A DNA stretch of 64,000 nucleotides from Calliopsis andreniformis (Eukaryota > Arthropoda > Insecta > Hymenoptera > Andrenidae), in contig NW_027480568.1 of the NCBI RefSeq assembly GCF_051401765.1, positions 930,001 to 994,000 on the forward strand, written 5' to 3'. The notes under the pieces are model-generated. The model made no database searches. It saw only the letters and a program-made list of their open reading frames with translations, and had not been told where the DNA came from. Shown here piece by piece: positions 38,401 to 53,268 of this stretch. The position numbers and the translations under genes were made by a program. How positions within the stretch are numbered: the stretch's first letter is position 1; each line of letters begins with the position of its first letter.

Positions 38401-41056
38401 GAGTAATGAGTATTGAAGATTAAGATTGAGGATTGAGGTTTGAGGATTGAGGATTGAGGATTGAGGATTGAAGATTGAGTATTGAGGATTGAAGGTTGAG
38501 GATTGAGGATTGAGGATTCAGCATTGAGGATTGAAGATTGAGTACTGAGGATTGAAGATCAAGGTTGAGGAGTGAGGATTGAGGGTTGAGGATTGAGGAT
38601 TGAGGATTGATGATTGAAGATTGAGGATTGCGTATTGAGGATAGAACATTGAGGATTGAGTATTGAGTATTGAGGATTGAGGATTGAGGATTGAGGATTG
38701 AAGATTGAATATTGATGATTGAAGGTTGAGGATCGAGGATTGAGGGTTGTTGGTTGAGTACGAGGACTGAGGGTTGAGTATTGATGGTTGAGGTCTGAGG
38801 ATTGAGGATTGAGGATTGAGGATTGATGATTGAGGATTCAGGATTGAGGATTGAAGATTGAGGATTGGGTATTGAGGATTGAAGAATGAGGATTGAGGAT
38901 TGAGGGTTGAGGATTGAGGATTGAGGATTGAGTATTGAGGATTGAAGACTGAGTGTTGAGTGTTGAGTGATGAGAATTGATGTTTGTGGATAGAGATTTG
39001 AAGATTGCAGATTGAGTATTGGGTATTGAAAACTGTGAATTGATGATACTCTCTTGAGGATTGAGGATTGACAACTGATTGTTGAGGACTGAGGGCTGAA
39101 GGTTGAGGATTCAGGATTGAGGATTCAGGATTGTGGATTGAGGATTGAGGATTGAGAATTGAAGATTGAGGATTAAGTATTGGGGGTTGTGGATTGAGGA
39201 CGAGGACTGAGGGTTGAGTATTGATGTTTGAGGTCTGAGGATTGAGGGTTGAGGATTGAGAATTGAGGATTGAGGATTGAAGATTGAGGATTGGGTACTG
39301 AGGATTGAAGAATGAGGATTGAGTATTGAGTATTGAGGATTGAGGATTGAGGATTGAGGATTGAAGATTGAGGATTAGGTATTGAGGATCGAAGAATGAG
39401 GATTGAGTATTGAGTATTGAGGATTGAGGATTGAGGATTGAAGATTGAGGATTAGGTATTGAGGATTGAAGAATGAGGATTGAGTATTGAGTATTGAGGA
39501 TTGAGGATTGAAGATTGAGTATTGAGGATTGAAGATTGACGATTGAGGATTGAGGATTGAGGATTGAGGATTGAAGATTGACGATTGAGGATTGAGGATT
39601 GAGGATTGATGATTGAGGATTGAGGATTGAGGATTGAAGATTGAGTATTGGGTATTGAAGATTGAGGATTGAGGATTGAGGATTGTGGATTGAGGATTGA
39701 AGATTGAGTACTAAGGATTGAAGATTAAGATTGAGGATTGAGGATTGAGGATTGAGGATTGAGGATTGAGGATTGAAGATTGAGTATTGAGGATTGAAGA
39801 TTGAGGATTGAGGATTGAGGATTGAGGATTGAGGATAGAAGATTGAGTATTGAGGATTGAAGATTGAGGATTGAGGATTGAGGATTGAGGATTGAGGATT
39901 GAGGATTGAGGATTGCGGATAGAAGATTGAGGATTGGGTATTGCGGATTGAACATTGAGGATTGAGGATTGAGGATTGAGGATTGAGGACTGAAGATTGA
40001 ATATTGATGATTGAATATTGAGGATTGAGGATTGATGGTTGTGGATTGAGGACGAGGACTGAGGGTTGACTACTGCTGTTTGAGGTCTGAGGATTGAGGA
40101 TTGAGGATTGAGAATTGAGGATTGAGGATTGAGGATTGAAGATTGAGAATTGGGTATTGAGGATTGAAGAATGAGGATTGAGTATTGAGGATTGAGGATT
40201 GAGGATTGAAGACTGAGTGCTGATGTTTGAGTGATGAGAATTGATGTTTGTGGATAGAGATTTGAAGATTGCAGATTGAGTATTGAGTATTGAAGACTGT
40301 GAATTGATGATATTCTCTTGAGGATTGAGGATTGGCAACTGATTGTTGAGGACTGAGGGCTGAAGGTTGAGGATTCAGGATTGAGGATTCAGGACTGTGG
40401 ATTGAGGATTGAGGATTGAGGATTGAGAATTGAAGATTGAGGATTGAGTATTGGGGGTTGTGGATTGAGGACGAGGACTGAGGGTTGAGTATTGATGTTT
40501 GAGGTCTGAGGATTGAGGGTTGAGGATTGAGAATTGAGGATTGAGGATTGAAGATTGAGGATTGGGTACTGAGGATTGAAGAATGAGGATTGAGTATTGA
40601 GTATTGAGGATTGAGGATTGAGGATTGAGGATTGAAGATTGAGGATTAGGTATTGAGGATTGAAGAATGAGGATTGAGTATTGAGTATTGAGGATTGAGG
40701 ATTGAAGATTGAGTATTGAGGATTGAAGATTGACGATTGAGGATTGAGGATTGAGGAGTGAGGATTGAGGATTGAGGATTGAGGATTGAAGATTGAGTAT
40801 TGGGTATTGAAGATTGAGGATTGACGATTGAGGATTGTGGATTGAGGATTGAAGATTGAGTACTGAGGATTGAAGATTAAGATTGAGGATTGAGGATTGA
40901 GGATTGAGGCTTGAGGATTGAGGATTGAAGATTGAGTATTGAGGATTGAAGATTGAGGATTGAGGATTGAGGATTGAGGATTGAGGATTGAGGATTGAGG
41001 ATTGCGGATAGAAGATTGAGGATTGGGTATTGCGGATTGAACATTGAGGATTGAGG
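32451..41056 (-). repeat. Right-arm higher-order unit, copy R2 (~8.6 kb before the triplication)
   Basis: It begins with the same sequence found immediately right of the junction at 22474. Relative to R1 it lacks about 125 bp near 32890 (18 heptads less one base), has 98 extra bp (14 heptads) near 34150-34270, and keeps about 517 bp that R1 lost at 29750. Landmarks lie at 33410, 34038, 34709, 36272, 39033 and 40297. It runs into the 2371-bp triplication at about 41057. Confidence 0.83.
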
Positions 41057-43427
41057 ATTGAGGATTGAGGATTGAGGACTGAAGATTGAATATTGATGAT
41101 TGAATATTGAGGATTGAGGATTGATGGTTGTGGATTGAGGACGAGTTCTGAGGGTTGACTACTGCTGTTTGAGGCCTGAGGATTGAGGATTGAGGATTGA
41201 GAACTGAGGATTGAGGATTGAGCATTGAAGATTGAGAATTGGGTATTGAGGATTGAAGAATGAGGATTGAGGATTGAGGATTGAGGATTGAGGATTGAGG
41301 ATTGAGTCTTGGGGGTTGTGGATTGAGGACGAGGACTGAGGGTTGAGTATTGATGTTCGAGGTCTGAGGATTGAGGGTTGAGGATTGAGAATTGAGTATT
41401 GAGGATTGAAGATTGAGGATTGGGTATTGAGGATTGAAGAATGAGGATTGAGTACTGAGTATTGAGGATTGAGGATTGAAGATTGAGTATTGAGCATTGA
41501 ATATTGACGATTGAGGATTGAGGATTGAGGATTGAGGATTGAGGATTGAGGATTGAGGATTGAGGATTGAAGATTGAGTATTGAGGATTGAAGATTGAGT
41601 ATTGAGGATTGAGGTTTGAGGATTGAGGATTGAAGATTGAGTACTGAGGATTGAAGATTAAGATTGAGGATTGATGATTGAGGATTGAGGATTGAAGATT
41701 GAGGATTGGGGACTGAGTATTGAGGGTTGAGTGATGAGAATTGATGCTTGTGGATAGAGGTCTGAAGATTGCAGATTGAGTATTGAGTATTGAAAACTGT
41801 GAATTGAGGATATTCTACTGAGGATTGAGGATTGACAACTGATTGTTGAGGACTTAGGGCTGAAGATTGAGGATTCAGGGTTGAGGGTTCAGGATTGATG
41901 TTTGAGGACTGAGGATTGAGGATTGAGGATTGAGGATTGAGGATTGAGGATTGAAGACTGAGGATTGGGTATTGAGGATTGAACATTGAGGATTGAGTAT
42001 TGAGGATTGACGATTGAGGATTGAGGATTGAGTATTGACGATTGAGGATTGCAGACTGAGTATTGAGGATTGACGATGTGAGGATTGAGGATTGCGGATA
42101 GAAGATTGAGAATTGGGGACTGAGGATTCAAGATTGAGGATCGAAGATTGAGAATTGAGGATTGAAGATTGATAATTGAGGATTCAGGATTGAAGATGGA
42201 GTATTGAGGATAGAAGATTGAGGATTGAGGATTGTCGATTAAGGATTGAGGATGAGGGCTGAGGGTTGAGGATTGAGGTTTGAGGACTGAGGACTGAGGA
42301 TTGAGGATTGAGAATTGAGGATTGAGGATTGAGGATTGAAGATTGAGGATTGGGTATTGAGGATTGAAGAATGAGGATTGAGGATTGAGGATTGAGGATT
42401 GAGGATTGAAGATTGAGTATTGAGCATTGAAGCCTGACGATTTTAGGATTGAGGATTGAGGATTGAGGACTGAGGATGGAGGATTGAAGATTGAGAATTG
42501 AGGATTGAAGATTGAGGATCGAGGACTGAGGATTGAGGATTGAGGATTGAGGATTGAAGAATGGGGATTGAGGATTGAGGATTGATGATTGAGGATTGAA
42601 GACTGAGTATTGAGGATTGAAGATTGAGGATTGAGGAGTGAGTATTGAAGATTGAGGATTTGGGACTGAGGATTGAAGATTGGGGTTTGAGGATTGAGGA
42701 TTGAGGATTGAGGAGGGAGGATTGAAGATTGAGGATTGGGTATTGTGGATTGAAGAATGAGTATTGAGGATTGAGGATTGAGGATTGAGGATTGAAGATT
42801 GAGTATTGAGGATTGAAGATTGACGATTGAGGATTGAGGATTGAGGATTGAGGATTGAGGATTGAGGATTGAGGATTGAGGATTGAAGATTGAGTATTGA
42901 GGATTGAAGATTGAGGATTGTGAATTGAGGATTCACGATTGAGGATTGAAGATTGAGGATTGAGGATTGAGGATTGAGGATTGAGCATTGAAGATTGAGG
43001 ATTCGGTATTGAGGATTGAAGAATGAGGATTGAGTATTGAGTATTGAGGATTGAGGATTGAAGATTGAGTATTGAGGATTGAAGATTGACGATTGAGGAT
43101 TGAGGATTGAGGATTGAGGACTGAGGATTGAGGATTGAGGATTGAGGAAAGAAGGTTGAGCATTGGGGATTGAAGATTGAGGATTGACGATGGGAGGATT
43201 GAGGATTGCGGATAGAAGATTGAGAATTGGGGACTGAGGATTCAAGATTGAGGATCGAAGATTGAGAATTGAGGATTGAAGATTGATAATTGAGGATTCA
43301 GGATTGAAGATTGAGTATTGAGGATAGAAGATTGAGGATTGAGGATTGTCGATTAAGGATTGTGGATGAGGGCTGAGGGATGAGGATTGAGGTTTGAGGA
43401 CTGAGGACTGAGAATTGAGGATTGAGA
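41057..43427 (-). repeat. 2371-bp tandem block, copy 1 of 3
   Basis: The block has landmark 41797, the private variant GACGAGTTCTGAG at about 41139, CGATGTGAGG near 42074 and GAGGAAAGAAGG near 43145. All recur in copies 2 and 3 at exactly 2371-bp steps. The left edge lies in canonical heptads: similarity with copy 2 starts at about 41057. Confidence 0.93.
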
Positions 43428-45798
43428 ATTGAGGATTGAGGATTGAGGACTGAAGATTGAATATTGATGATTGAATATTGAGGATTGAGGATTGATGGTT
43501 GTGGATTGAGGACGAGTTCTGAGGGTTGACTACTGCTGTTTGAGGCCTGAGGATTGAGGATTGAGGATTGAGAACTGAGGATTGAGGATTGAGCATTGAA
43601 GATTGAGAATTGGGTATTGAGGATTGAAGAATGAGGATTGAGGATTGAGGATTGAGGATTGAGGATTGAGGATTGAGTCTTGGGGGTTGTGGATTGAGGA
43701 CGAGGACTGAGGGTTGAGTATTGATGTTCGAGGTCTGAGGATTGAGGGTTGAGGATTGAGAATTGAGTATTGAGGATTGAAGATTGAGGATTGGGTATTG
43801 AGGATTGAAGAATGAGGATTGAGTACTGAGTATTGAGGATTGAGGATTGAAGATTGAGTATTGAGCATTGAATATTGACGATTGAGGATTGAGGATTGAG
43901 GATTGAGGATTGAGGATTGAGGATTGAGGATTGAGGATTGAAGATTGAGTATTGAGGATTGAAGATTGAGTATTGAGGATTGAGGTTTGAGGATTGAGGA
44001 TTGAAGATTGAGTACTGAGGATTGAAGATTAAGATTGAGGATTGATGATTGAGGATTGAGGATTGAAGATTGAGGATTGGGGACTGAGTATTGAGGGTTG
44101 AGTGATGAGAATTGATGCTTGTGGATAGAGGTCTGAAGATTGCAGATTGAGTATTGAGTATTGAAAACTGTGAATTGAGGATATTCTACTGAGGATTGAG
44201 GATTGACAACTGATTGTTGAGGACTTAGGGCTGAAGATTGAGGATTCAGGGTTGAGGGTTCAGGATTGATGTTTGAGGACTGAGGATTGAGGATTGAGGA
44301 TTGAGGATTGAGGATTGAGGATTGAAGACTGAGGATTGGGTATTGAGGATTGAACATTGAGGATTGAGTATTGAGGATTGACGATTGAGGATTGAGGATT
44401 GAGTATTGACGATTGAGGATTGCAGACTGAGTATTGAGGATTGACGATGTGAGGATTGAGGATTGCGGATAGAAGATTGAGAATTGGGGACTGAGGATTC
44501 AAGATTGAGGATCGAAGATTGAGAATTGAGGATTGAAGATTGATAATTGAGGATTCAGGATTGAAGATGGAGTATTGAGGATAGAAGATTGAGGATTGAG
44601 GATTGTCGATTAAGGATTGAGGATGAGGGCTGAGGGTTGAGGATTGAGGTTTGAGGACTGAGGACTGAGGATTGAGGATTGAGAATTGAGGATTGAGGAT
44701 TGAGGATTGAAGATTGAGGATTGGGTATTGAGGATTGAAGAATGAGGATTGAGGATTGAGGATTGAGGATTGAGGATTGAAGATTGAGTATTGAGCATTG
44801 AAGCCTGACGATTTTAGGATTGAGGATTGAGGATTGAGGACTGAGGATGGAGGATTGAAGATTGAGAATTGAGGATTGAAGATTGAGGATCGAGGACTGA
44901 GGATTGAGGATTGAGGATTGAGGATTGAAGAATGGGGATTGAGGATTGAGGATTGATGATTGAGGATTGAAGACTGAGTATTGAGGATTGAAGATTGAGG
45001 ATTGAGGAGTGAGTATTGAAGATTGAGGATTTGGGACTGAGGATTGAAGATTGGGGTTTGAGGATTGAGGATTGAGGATTGAGGAGGGAGGATTGAAGAT
45101 TGAGGATTGGGTATTGTGGATTGAAGAATGAGTATTGAGGATTGAGGATTGAGGATTGAGGATTGAAGATTGAGTATTGAGGATTGAAGATTGACGATTG
45201 AGGATTGAGGATTGAGGATTGAGGATTGAGGATTGAGGATTGAGGATTGAGGATTGAAGATTGAGTATTGAGGATTGAAGATTGAGGATTGTGAATTGAG
45301 GATTCACGATTGAGGATTGAAGATTGAGGATTGAGGATTGAGGATTGAGGATTGAGCATTGAAGATTGAGGATTCGGTATTGAGGATTGAAGAATGAGGA
45401 TTGAGTATTGAGTATTGAGGATTGAGGATTGAAGATTGAGTATTGAGGATTGAAGATTGACGATTGAGGATTGAGGATTGAGGATTGAGGACTGAGGATT
45501 GAGGATTGAGGATTGAGGAAAGAAGGTTGAGCATTGGGGATTGAAGATTGAGGATTGACGATGGGAGGATTGAGGATTGCGGATAGAAGATTGAGAATTG
45601 GGGACTGAGGATTCAAGATTGAGGATCGAAGATTGAGAATTGAGGATTGAAGATTGATAATTGAGGATTCAGGATTGAAGATTGAGTATTGAGGATAGAA
45701 GATTGAGGATTGAGGATTGTCGATTAAGGATTGTGGATGAGGGCTGAGGGATGAGGATTGAGGTTTGAGGACTGAGGACTGAGAATTGAGGATTGAGA
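43428..45798 (-). repeat. 2371-bp tandem block, copy 2 of 3
   Basis: The landmark is at 44168. The long open frames in copies 1 and 2 translate to identical sequences over hundreds of residues, so the copies are essentially identical at the nucleotide level wherever I compared them. Confidence 0.93.
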
Positions 45799-48191
45799 AT
45801 TGAGGATTGAGGATTGAGGACTGAAGATTGAATATTGATGATTGAATATTGAGGATTGAGGATTGATGGTTGTGGATTGAGGACGAGTTCTGAGGGTTGA
45901 CTACTGCTGTTTGAGGCCTGAGGATTGAGGATTGAGGATTGAGAACTGAGGATTGAGGATTGAGCATTGAAGATTGAGAATTGGGTATTGAGGATTGAAG
46001 AATGAGGATTGAGGATTGAGGATTGAGGATTGAGGATTGAGGATTGAGTCTTGGGGGTTGTGGATTGAGGACGAGGACTGAGGGTTGAGTATTGATGTTC
46101 GAGGTCTGAGGATTGAGGGTTGAGGATTGAGAATTGAGTATTGAGGATTGAAGATTGAGGATTGGGTATTGAGGATTGAAGAATGAGGATTGAGTACTGA
46201 GTATTGAGGATTGAGGATTGAAGATTGAGTATTGAGCATTGAATATTGACGATTGAGGATTGAGGATTGAGGATTGAGGATTGAGGATTGAGGATTGAGG
46301 ATTGAGGATTGAAGATTGAGTATTGAGGATTGAAGATTGAGTATTGAGGATTGAGGTTTGAGGATTGAGGATTGAAGATTGAGTACTGAGGATTGAAGAT
46401 TAAGATTGAGGATTGATGATTGAGGATTGAGGATTGAAGATTGAGGATTGGGGACTGAGTATTGAGGGTTGAGTGATGAGAATTGATGCTTGTGGATAGA
46501 GGTCTGAAGATTGCAGATTGAGTATTGAGTATTGAAAACTGTGAATTGAGGATATTCTACTGAGGATTGAGGATTGACAACTGATTGTTGAGGACTTAGG
46601 GCTGAAGATTGAGGATTCAGGGTTGAGGGTTCAGGATTGATGTTTGAGGACTGAGGATTGAGGATTGAGGATTGAGGATTGAGGATTGAGGATTGAAGAC
46701 TGAGGATTGGGTATTGAGGATTGAACATTGAGGATTGAGTATTGAGGATTGACGATTGAGGATTGAGGATTGAGTATTGACGATTGAGGATTGCAGACTG
46801 AGTATTGAGGATTGACGATGTGAGGATTGAGGATTGCGGATAGAAGATTGAGAATTGGGGACTGAGGATTCAAGATTGAGGATCGAAGATTGAGAATTGA
46901 GGATTGAAGATTGATAATTGAGGATTCAGGATTGAAGATGGAGTATTGAGGATAGAAGATTGAGGATTGAGGATTGTCGATTAAGGATTGAGGATGAGGG
47001 CTGAGGGTTGAGGATTGAGGTTTGAGGACTGAGGACTGAGGATTGAGGATTGAGAATTGAGGATTGAGGATTGAGGATTGAAGATTGAGGATTGGGTATT
47101 GAGGATTGAAGAATGAGGATTGAGGATTGAGGATTGAGGATTGAGGATTGAAGATTGAGTATTGAGCATTGAAGCCTGACGATTTTAGGATTGAGGATTG
47201 AGGATTGAGGACTGAGGATGGAGGATTGAAGATTGAGAATTGAGGATTGAAGATTGAGGATCGAGGACTGAGGATTGAGGATTGAGGATTGAGGATTGAA
47301 GAATGGGGATTGAGGATTGAGGATTGATGATTGAGGATTGAAGACTGAGTATTGAGGATTGAAGATTGAGGATTGAGGAGTGAGTATTGAAGATTGAGGA
47401 TTTGGGACTGAGGATTGAAGATTGGGGTTTGAGGATTGAGGATTGAGGATTGAGGAGGGAGGATTGAAGATTGAGGATTGGGTATTGTGGATTGAAGAAT
47501 GAGTATTGAGGATTGAGGATTGAGGATTGAGGATTGAAGATTGAGTATTGAGGATTGAAGATTGACGATTGAGGATTGAGGATTGAGGATTGAGGATTGA
47601 GGATTGAGGATTGAGGATTGAGGATTGAAGATTGAGTATTGAGGATTGAAGATTGAGGATTGTGAATTGAGGATTCACGATTGAGGATTGAAGATTGAGG
47701 ATTGAGGATTGAGGATTGAGGATTGAGCATTGAAGATTGAGGATTCGGTATTGAGGATTGAAGAATGAGGATTGAGTATTGAGTATTGAGGATTGAGGAT
47801 TGAAGATTGAGTATTGAGGATTGAAGATTGACGATTGAGGATTGAGGATTGAGGATTGAGGACTGAGGATTGAGGATTGAGGATTGAGGAAAGAAGGTTG
47901 AGCATTGGGGATTGAAGATTGAGGATTGACGATGGGAGGATTGAGGATTGCGGATAGAAGATTGAGAATTGGGGACTGAGGATTCAAGATTGAGGATCGA
48001 AGATTGAGAATTGAGGATTGAAGATTGATAATTGAGGATTCAGGATTGAAGATTGAGTATTGAGGATAGAAGATTGAGGATTGAGGATTGTCGATTAAGG
48101 ATTGTGGATGAGGGCTGAGGGATGAGGATTGAGGTTTGAGGACTGAGGACTGAGAATTGAGGATTGAGAATTGAGGATTGAGGATTGAGGA
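45799..48191 (-). repeat. 2371-bp tandem block, copy 3 of 3 (plus 22 bp)
   Basis: The landmark is at 46539. Similarity with the start of a would-be fourth copy continues to 48191 and fails at 48192 (T instead of C), so both outer edges of the triplication lie in ordinary GGATTGA heptads. This is what unequal exchange or a replication slip between neighbouring heptads would leave. Confidence 0.92.
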
Positions 48192-51100
48192 TTGAAGATT
48201 GAGGATTGAAGATTGAGTATTGAGGATTGAAGATTGACGATTGAGGATTGAGGATTGAGGATTGAGGATTGAGGATTGAGGATTGAGGATAGAAGTTTGA
48301 GCATTGGGGATTGAAGATTGAGGTTTGAGGATTGAGGATTGAGGATTGAGGATTGAAGATTGAGTAATGAGGATTGAAGATTAAGATTGAGGATTGAGGT
48401 TTGAGGATTGAGGATTGAGGATTGAGGAATGAAGATTGAGTATTGAGGATTGAAGGTTGAGGATTGAGGATTGAGGATTCAGCATTGAGGATTGAAGATT
48501 GAGTACTGAGGATTGAAGATCAAGGTTGAGGATTGAGGACTGAGGGTTGAGGATTGAGGATTGAGGATTGAGGATTGAAGATTGAGGATTGCGTATTGAG
48601 GATAGAACATTGAGGATTGAGTATTGAGTATTGAGGATTGAGGATTGAGGATTGAAGATTGAATATTGATGATTGAAGGTTGAGGATCGAGGATTGAGGG
48701 TTGTTGGTTGAGTACGAGGACTGAGGGTTGAGTATTGATGGTTGAGGTCTGAGGATTGAGGATTGAGGATTGAGGATTGATGATTGAGGATTCAGGATTG
48801 AGGATTGAAGATTGAGGATTGGGTATTGAGGATTGAAGAATGAGGATTGAGGATTGAGGGTTGAGGATTGAGGATTGAGGATTGAGTATTGAGGATTGAA
48901 GACTGAGTGTTGAGGTTTGAGTGATGAGAATTGATGTTTGTGGATAGAGATTTGAAGATTGCAGATTGAGTATTGGGTATTGAAAACTGTGAATTGATGA
49001 TACTCTCTTGAGGATTGAGGATTGACAACTGATTGTTGAGGACTGAGGGCTGAAGGTTGAGGATTCAGGATTGAGGATTCAGGATTGTGGATTGAGGATT
49101 GAGGATTGAGAATTGAAGATTGAGGACTGAGTATTGGGGGTTGTGGATTGAGGACGAGGACTGAGGGTTGAGTATTGATGTTTGAGGTCTGAGGATTGAG
49201 GGTTGAGGGTTGAGAATTGAGGATTGAGGATTGAAGATTGAGGATTGGGTACTGAGGATTGAAGAATGAGGATTGAGTATTGAGTATTGAGGATTGAGAA
49301 TTGAGGATTGAGGATTGAAGATTGAGGATTAGGTATTGAGGATCGAAGAATGAGGATTGAGTATTGAGTATTGAGGATTGAGGATTGAGGATTGAAGATT
49401 GAGGATTAGGTATTGAGGATTGAAGAATGAGGATTGAGTATTGAGTATTGAGGATTGAGGATTGAAGATTGAGTATTGAGGATTGAAGATTGACGATTGA
49501 GGATTGAGGATTGAGGATTGAGGATTGAAGATTGACGATTGAGGATTGAGGATTGAGGATTGATGATTGAGGATTGAGGATTGAGGATTGAAGATTGAGT
49601 ATTGGGTATTGAAGATTGAGGATTGAGGATTGATGATTGTGGATTGAGGATTGAAGATTGAGTACTAAGGATTGAAGATTAAGATTGAGGATTGAGGATT
49701 GAGGATTGAGGATTGAGTATTGAGGATTGAAGATTGAGGATTGAGGATTGAGGATTGAGGATTGAGGATTGAGGATTGAGGATTGCGGATAGAAGATTGA
49801 GGATTGGGTATTGCGGATTGAACATTGAGGATTGAGGATTGAGGATTGAGGATTGAGGACTGAAGATTGAATATTGATGATTGAATATTGAGGATTGAGG
49901 ATTGATGGTTGTGGATTGAGGACGAGGACTGAGGGTTGACTACTGCTGTTTGAGGTCTGAGGATTGAGGATTGAGGATTGAGAATTGAGGATTGAGGATT
50001 GAGGATTGAAGATTGAGAATTGGGTATTGAGGATTGAAGAATGAGGATTGAGGATTGAGGATTGAGGATTGAGGATTGAAGACTGAGTGCTGATGTTTGA
50101 GTGATGAGAATTGATGTTTGTGGATAGAGATTTGAAGATTGCAGATTGAGTATTGAGTATTGAAGACTGTGAATTGATGATATTCTCTTGAGGATTGAGG
50201 ATTGACAACTGATTGTTGAGGACTGAGGGCTGAAGGTTGAGGATTCAGGATTGAGGATTCAGGACTGTGGATTGAGGATTGAGGATTGAGGATTGAGAAT
50301 TGAAGATTGAGGATTGAGTATTGGGGGTTGTGGATTGAGGACGAGGACTGAGGGTTGAGTATTGATGTTTGAGGTCTGAGGATTGAGGGTTCAGGATTGA
50401 GAATTGAGGATTGAGGATTGAAGATTGAGGATTGGGTACTGAGGATTGAAGAATGAGGATTGAGTATTGAGTATTGAGGATTGAGGATTGAGGATTGAGG
50501 ATTGAAGATTGAGGATTAGGTATTGAGGATTGAAGAATGAGGATTGAGTATTGAGTATTGAGGATTGAGGATTGAAGATTGAAGATTGAGTATTGAGGAT
50601 TGAAGATTGACGATTGAGGATTGAGGATTGAGGATTGAGGATTGAGGATTGAGGATTGAGGATTGGAGATTGAGTATTGGGTATTGAAGATTGAGGATTG
50701 ACGATTGAGGATTGTGGACTGAGGATTGAAGATTGAGTACTGAGGATTGAAGATTAAGATTGAGGATTGAGGATTGAGGATTGAGGCTTGAGGATTGAGG
50801 ATTGAAGATTGAGTATTGAGGATTGAAGATTGAGGATTGAGGATTGAGGATTGAGGATTGAGGATTGAGGATTGAGGATTGCGGATAGAAGATTGAGGAT
50901 TGGGTATTGCGGATTGAACATTGAGGATTGAGGATTGAGGATTGAGGATTGAGGACTGAAGATTGAATATTGATGATTGAATATTGAGGATTGAGGATTG
51001 ATGGTTGTGGATTGAGGACGAGGACTGAGGGTTGACTACTGCTGTTTGAGGCCTGAGGATTGAGGATTGAGGATTGAGAACTGAGGATTGAGGATTGAGC

Positions 51101-53268
51101 ATTGAAGATTGAGAATTGGGTATTGAGGATTGAAGAATGAGGATTGAGGATTGAGGATTGAGGATTGAGGATTGAGGATTGAGTCTTGGGGGTTGTGGAT
51201 TGAGGACGAGGACTGAGGGTTGAGTATTGATGTTCGAGGTCTGAGGATTGAGGGTTGAGGATTGAGAATTGAGGATTGAGGATTGAAGATTGAGGATTGG
51301 GTATTGAGGATTGAAGAATGAGGATTGAGTACTGAGTATTGAGGATTGAGGATTGAAGATTGAGTATTGAGCATTGAATATTGACGATTGAGTATTGAGG
51401 ATTGAGGATTGAGGATTGAGGATTGAGGATTGAGGATTGAAGATTGAGTATTGAGGATTGAAGATTGAGGATTGAGGATTGAGGTTTGAGGATTGAGGAT
51501 TGAAGATTGAGTACTGAGGATTGAAGATTAAGATTGAGGATTGATGATTGAGGATTGAGGATTGAAGATTGAGGATTGGGGACTGAGTATTGAGGGTTGA
51601 GTGATGAGAATTGATGCTTGTGGATAGAGGTCTGAAGATTGCAGATTGAGTATTGAGTATTGAAAACTGTGAATTGAGGATATTCTACTGAGGATTGAGG
51701 ATTGACAACTGATTGTTGAGGACTTAGGGCTGAAGATTGAGGATTCAGGGTTGAGGGTTCAGGATTGATGTTTGAGGACTGAGGATTGAGGATTGAGGAT
51801 TGAGGATTGAGGATTGAGGATTGAAGACTGAGGATTGGGTATTGAGGATTGAACATTGAGGATTGAGTGTTCAGGATAGAGGATTGAGGATTGAGGATTG
51901 AAGTTTGAATATTAATGACTGTATATTGAGGATTGAGGATTGAGGGTTGTGGATTGAGGACGAGGACTGAGGGTTGAGTATTGATGTTTGAAGTCTGAGG
52001 ATTCAGGATTGAAGATTGCTCATTGAGGATAGAAGATTGAGGATTGAGGATTGTCGATTAAGGATTGAGGATGAGGGCTGAGGGTTGAGGATTGAGGTTT
52101 GAGGACTGAGGACTGAGGATTGAGGATTGAGAATTGAGGATTGAGGATTGAGGATTGAAGATTGAGGATTGGGTATTGAGGATTGAAGAATGAGGATTGA
52201 GGATTGAGGATTGAGGATTGAGGATTGAAGATTGAGTATTGAGCATTGAAGCTTGACGATTTTAGGATTGAGGATTGAGGATTGAGGACTGAGGATGGAG
52301 GATTGAAGATTGAGAATTGAGGATTGAAGATTGAGGATCGAGGACTGAGGATTGAGGATTGAGGATTGAGGATTGAAGAATGGGGATTGAGGATTGAGGA
52401 TTGAGGATTGAGGATTGAAGACTGAGTAATGAGGATTGAAGATTGAGGATTGAGGAGTGAGTATTGAAGATTGAGGATTTGGGACTGAGGATTGAAGATT
52501 GGGGTTTGAGGATTGAGGATTGAGGATTGAGGAGGGAGGATTGAAGATTGAGGATTGGGTATTGTGGATTGAAGAATGAGTATTGAGGATTGAGGATTGA
52601 GGATTGAGGATTGAAGATTGAGTATTGAGGATTGAAGATTGACGATTGAGGATTGAGGATTGAGGATTGAGGATTGAGGATTGAGGATTGAGGATTGAGG
52701 ATTGAAGATTGAGTATTGAGGATTGAAGATTGAGGATTGTGAATTGAGGATTCACGATTGAGGATTGAAGATTGAGGATTGAGGATTGAGGATTGAGGAT
52801 TGAGCATTGAAGATTGAGGATTCGGTATTGAGGATTGAAGAATGAGGAATGAGTATTGAGTATTGAGGATTGAGGATTGAAGATTGAGTATTGAGGATTG
52901 AAGATTGACGATTGAGGATTGAGGATTGAGGATTGAGGACTGAGGATTGAGGATTGAGGATTGAGGAAAGAAGGTTGAGCATTGGGGATTGAAGATTGAG
53001 GATTGACGATGGGAGGATTGAGGATTGCGGATAGAAGATTGAGAATTGGGGACTGAGGATTCAAGATTGAGGATCGAAGATTGAGAATTGAGGATTGAAG
53101 ATTGATAATTGAGGATTCAGGATTGAAGATTGAGTATTGTGGATAGAAGATTGAGGATTGAGGATTGTCGATTAAGGATTGTGGATGAGGGCTGAGGGTT
53201 GAGGATTGAGGTTTGAGGACTGAGGACTGAGGATTGAGGATTGAGAATTGAGGATTGAGGATTGAGGA
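48192..53268 (-). repeat. Right-arm higher-order unit, copy R3 (5077 bp)
   Basis: Landmarks lie at 48987, 50167 and 51667. The first matches R2 39033 at an offset of 9954; the second and third match 40297 and 41797 at 9870. The private TTAATGACTGTAT module reappears near 51911 and the ACGATTTTAGG module near 52256. The right part (52000-53200) resembles the 2371-bp block, including GAGGAAAGAAGG near 52964. Confidence 0.82.

Noticed and set aside
38518..40338. 606-codon open frame on the minus strand, and dozens of similar frames (for example 34752-36461, 26560-28083, 48520-50208, and 8765-9895 on plus)
   Set aside because: Every frame of the C-rich heptad is open and encodes the same 7-residue cycle. 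Starts come from chance ATG in variant heptads (AATGTTC) and stops from variants such as TCCTGA, TTAATCC or TAGATCC. Overlapping frames in two registers encode the same kind of peptide. There is no domain, no promoter and no codon-position bias.
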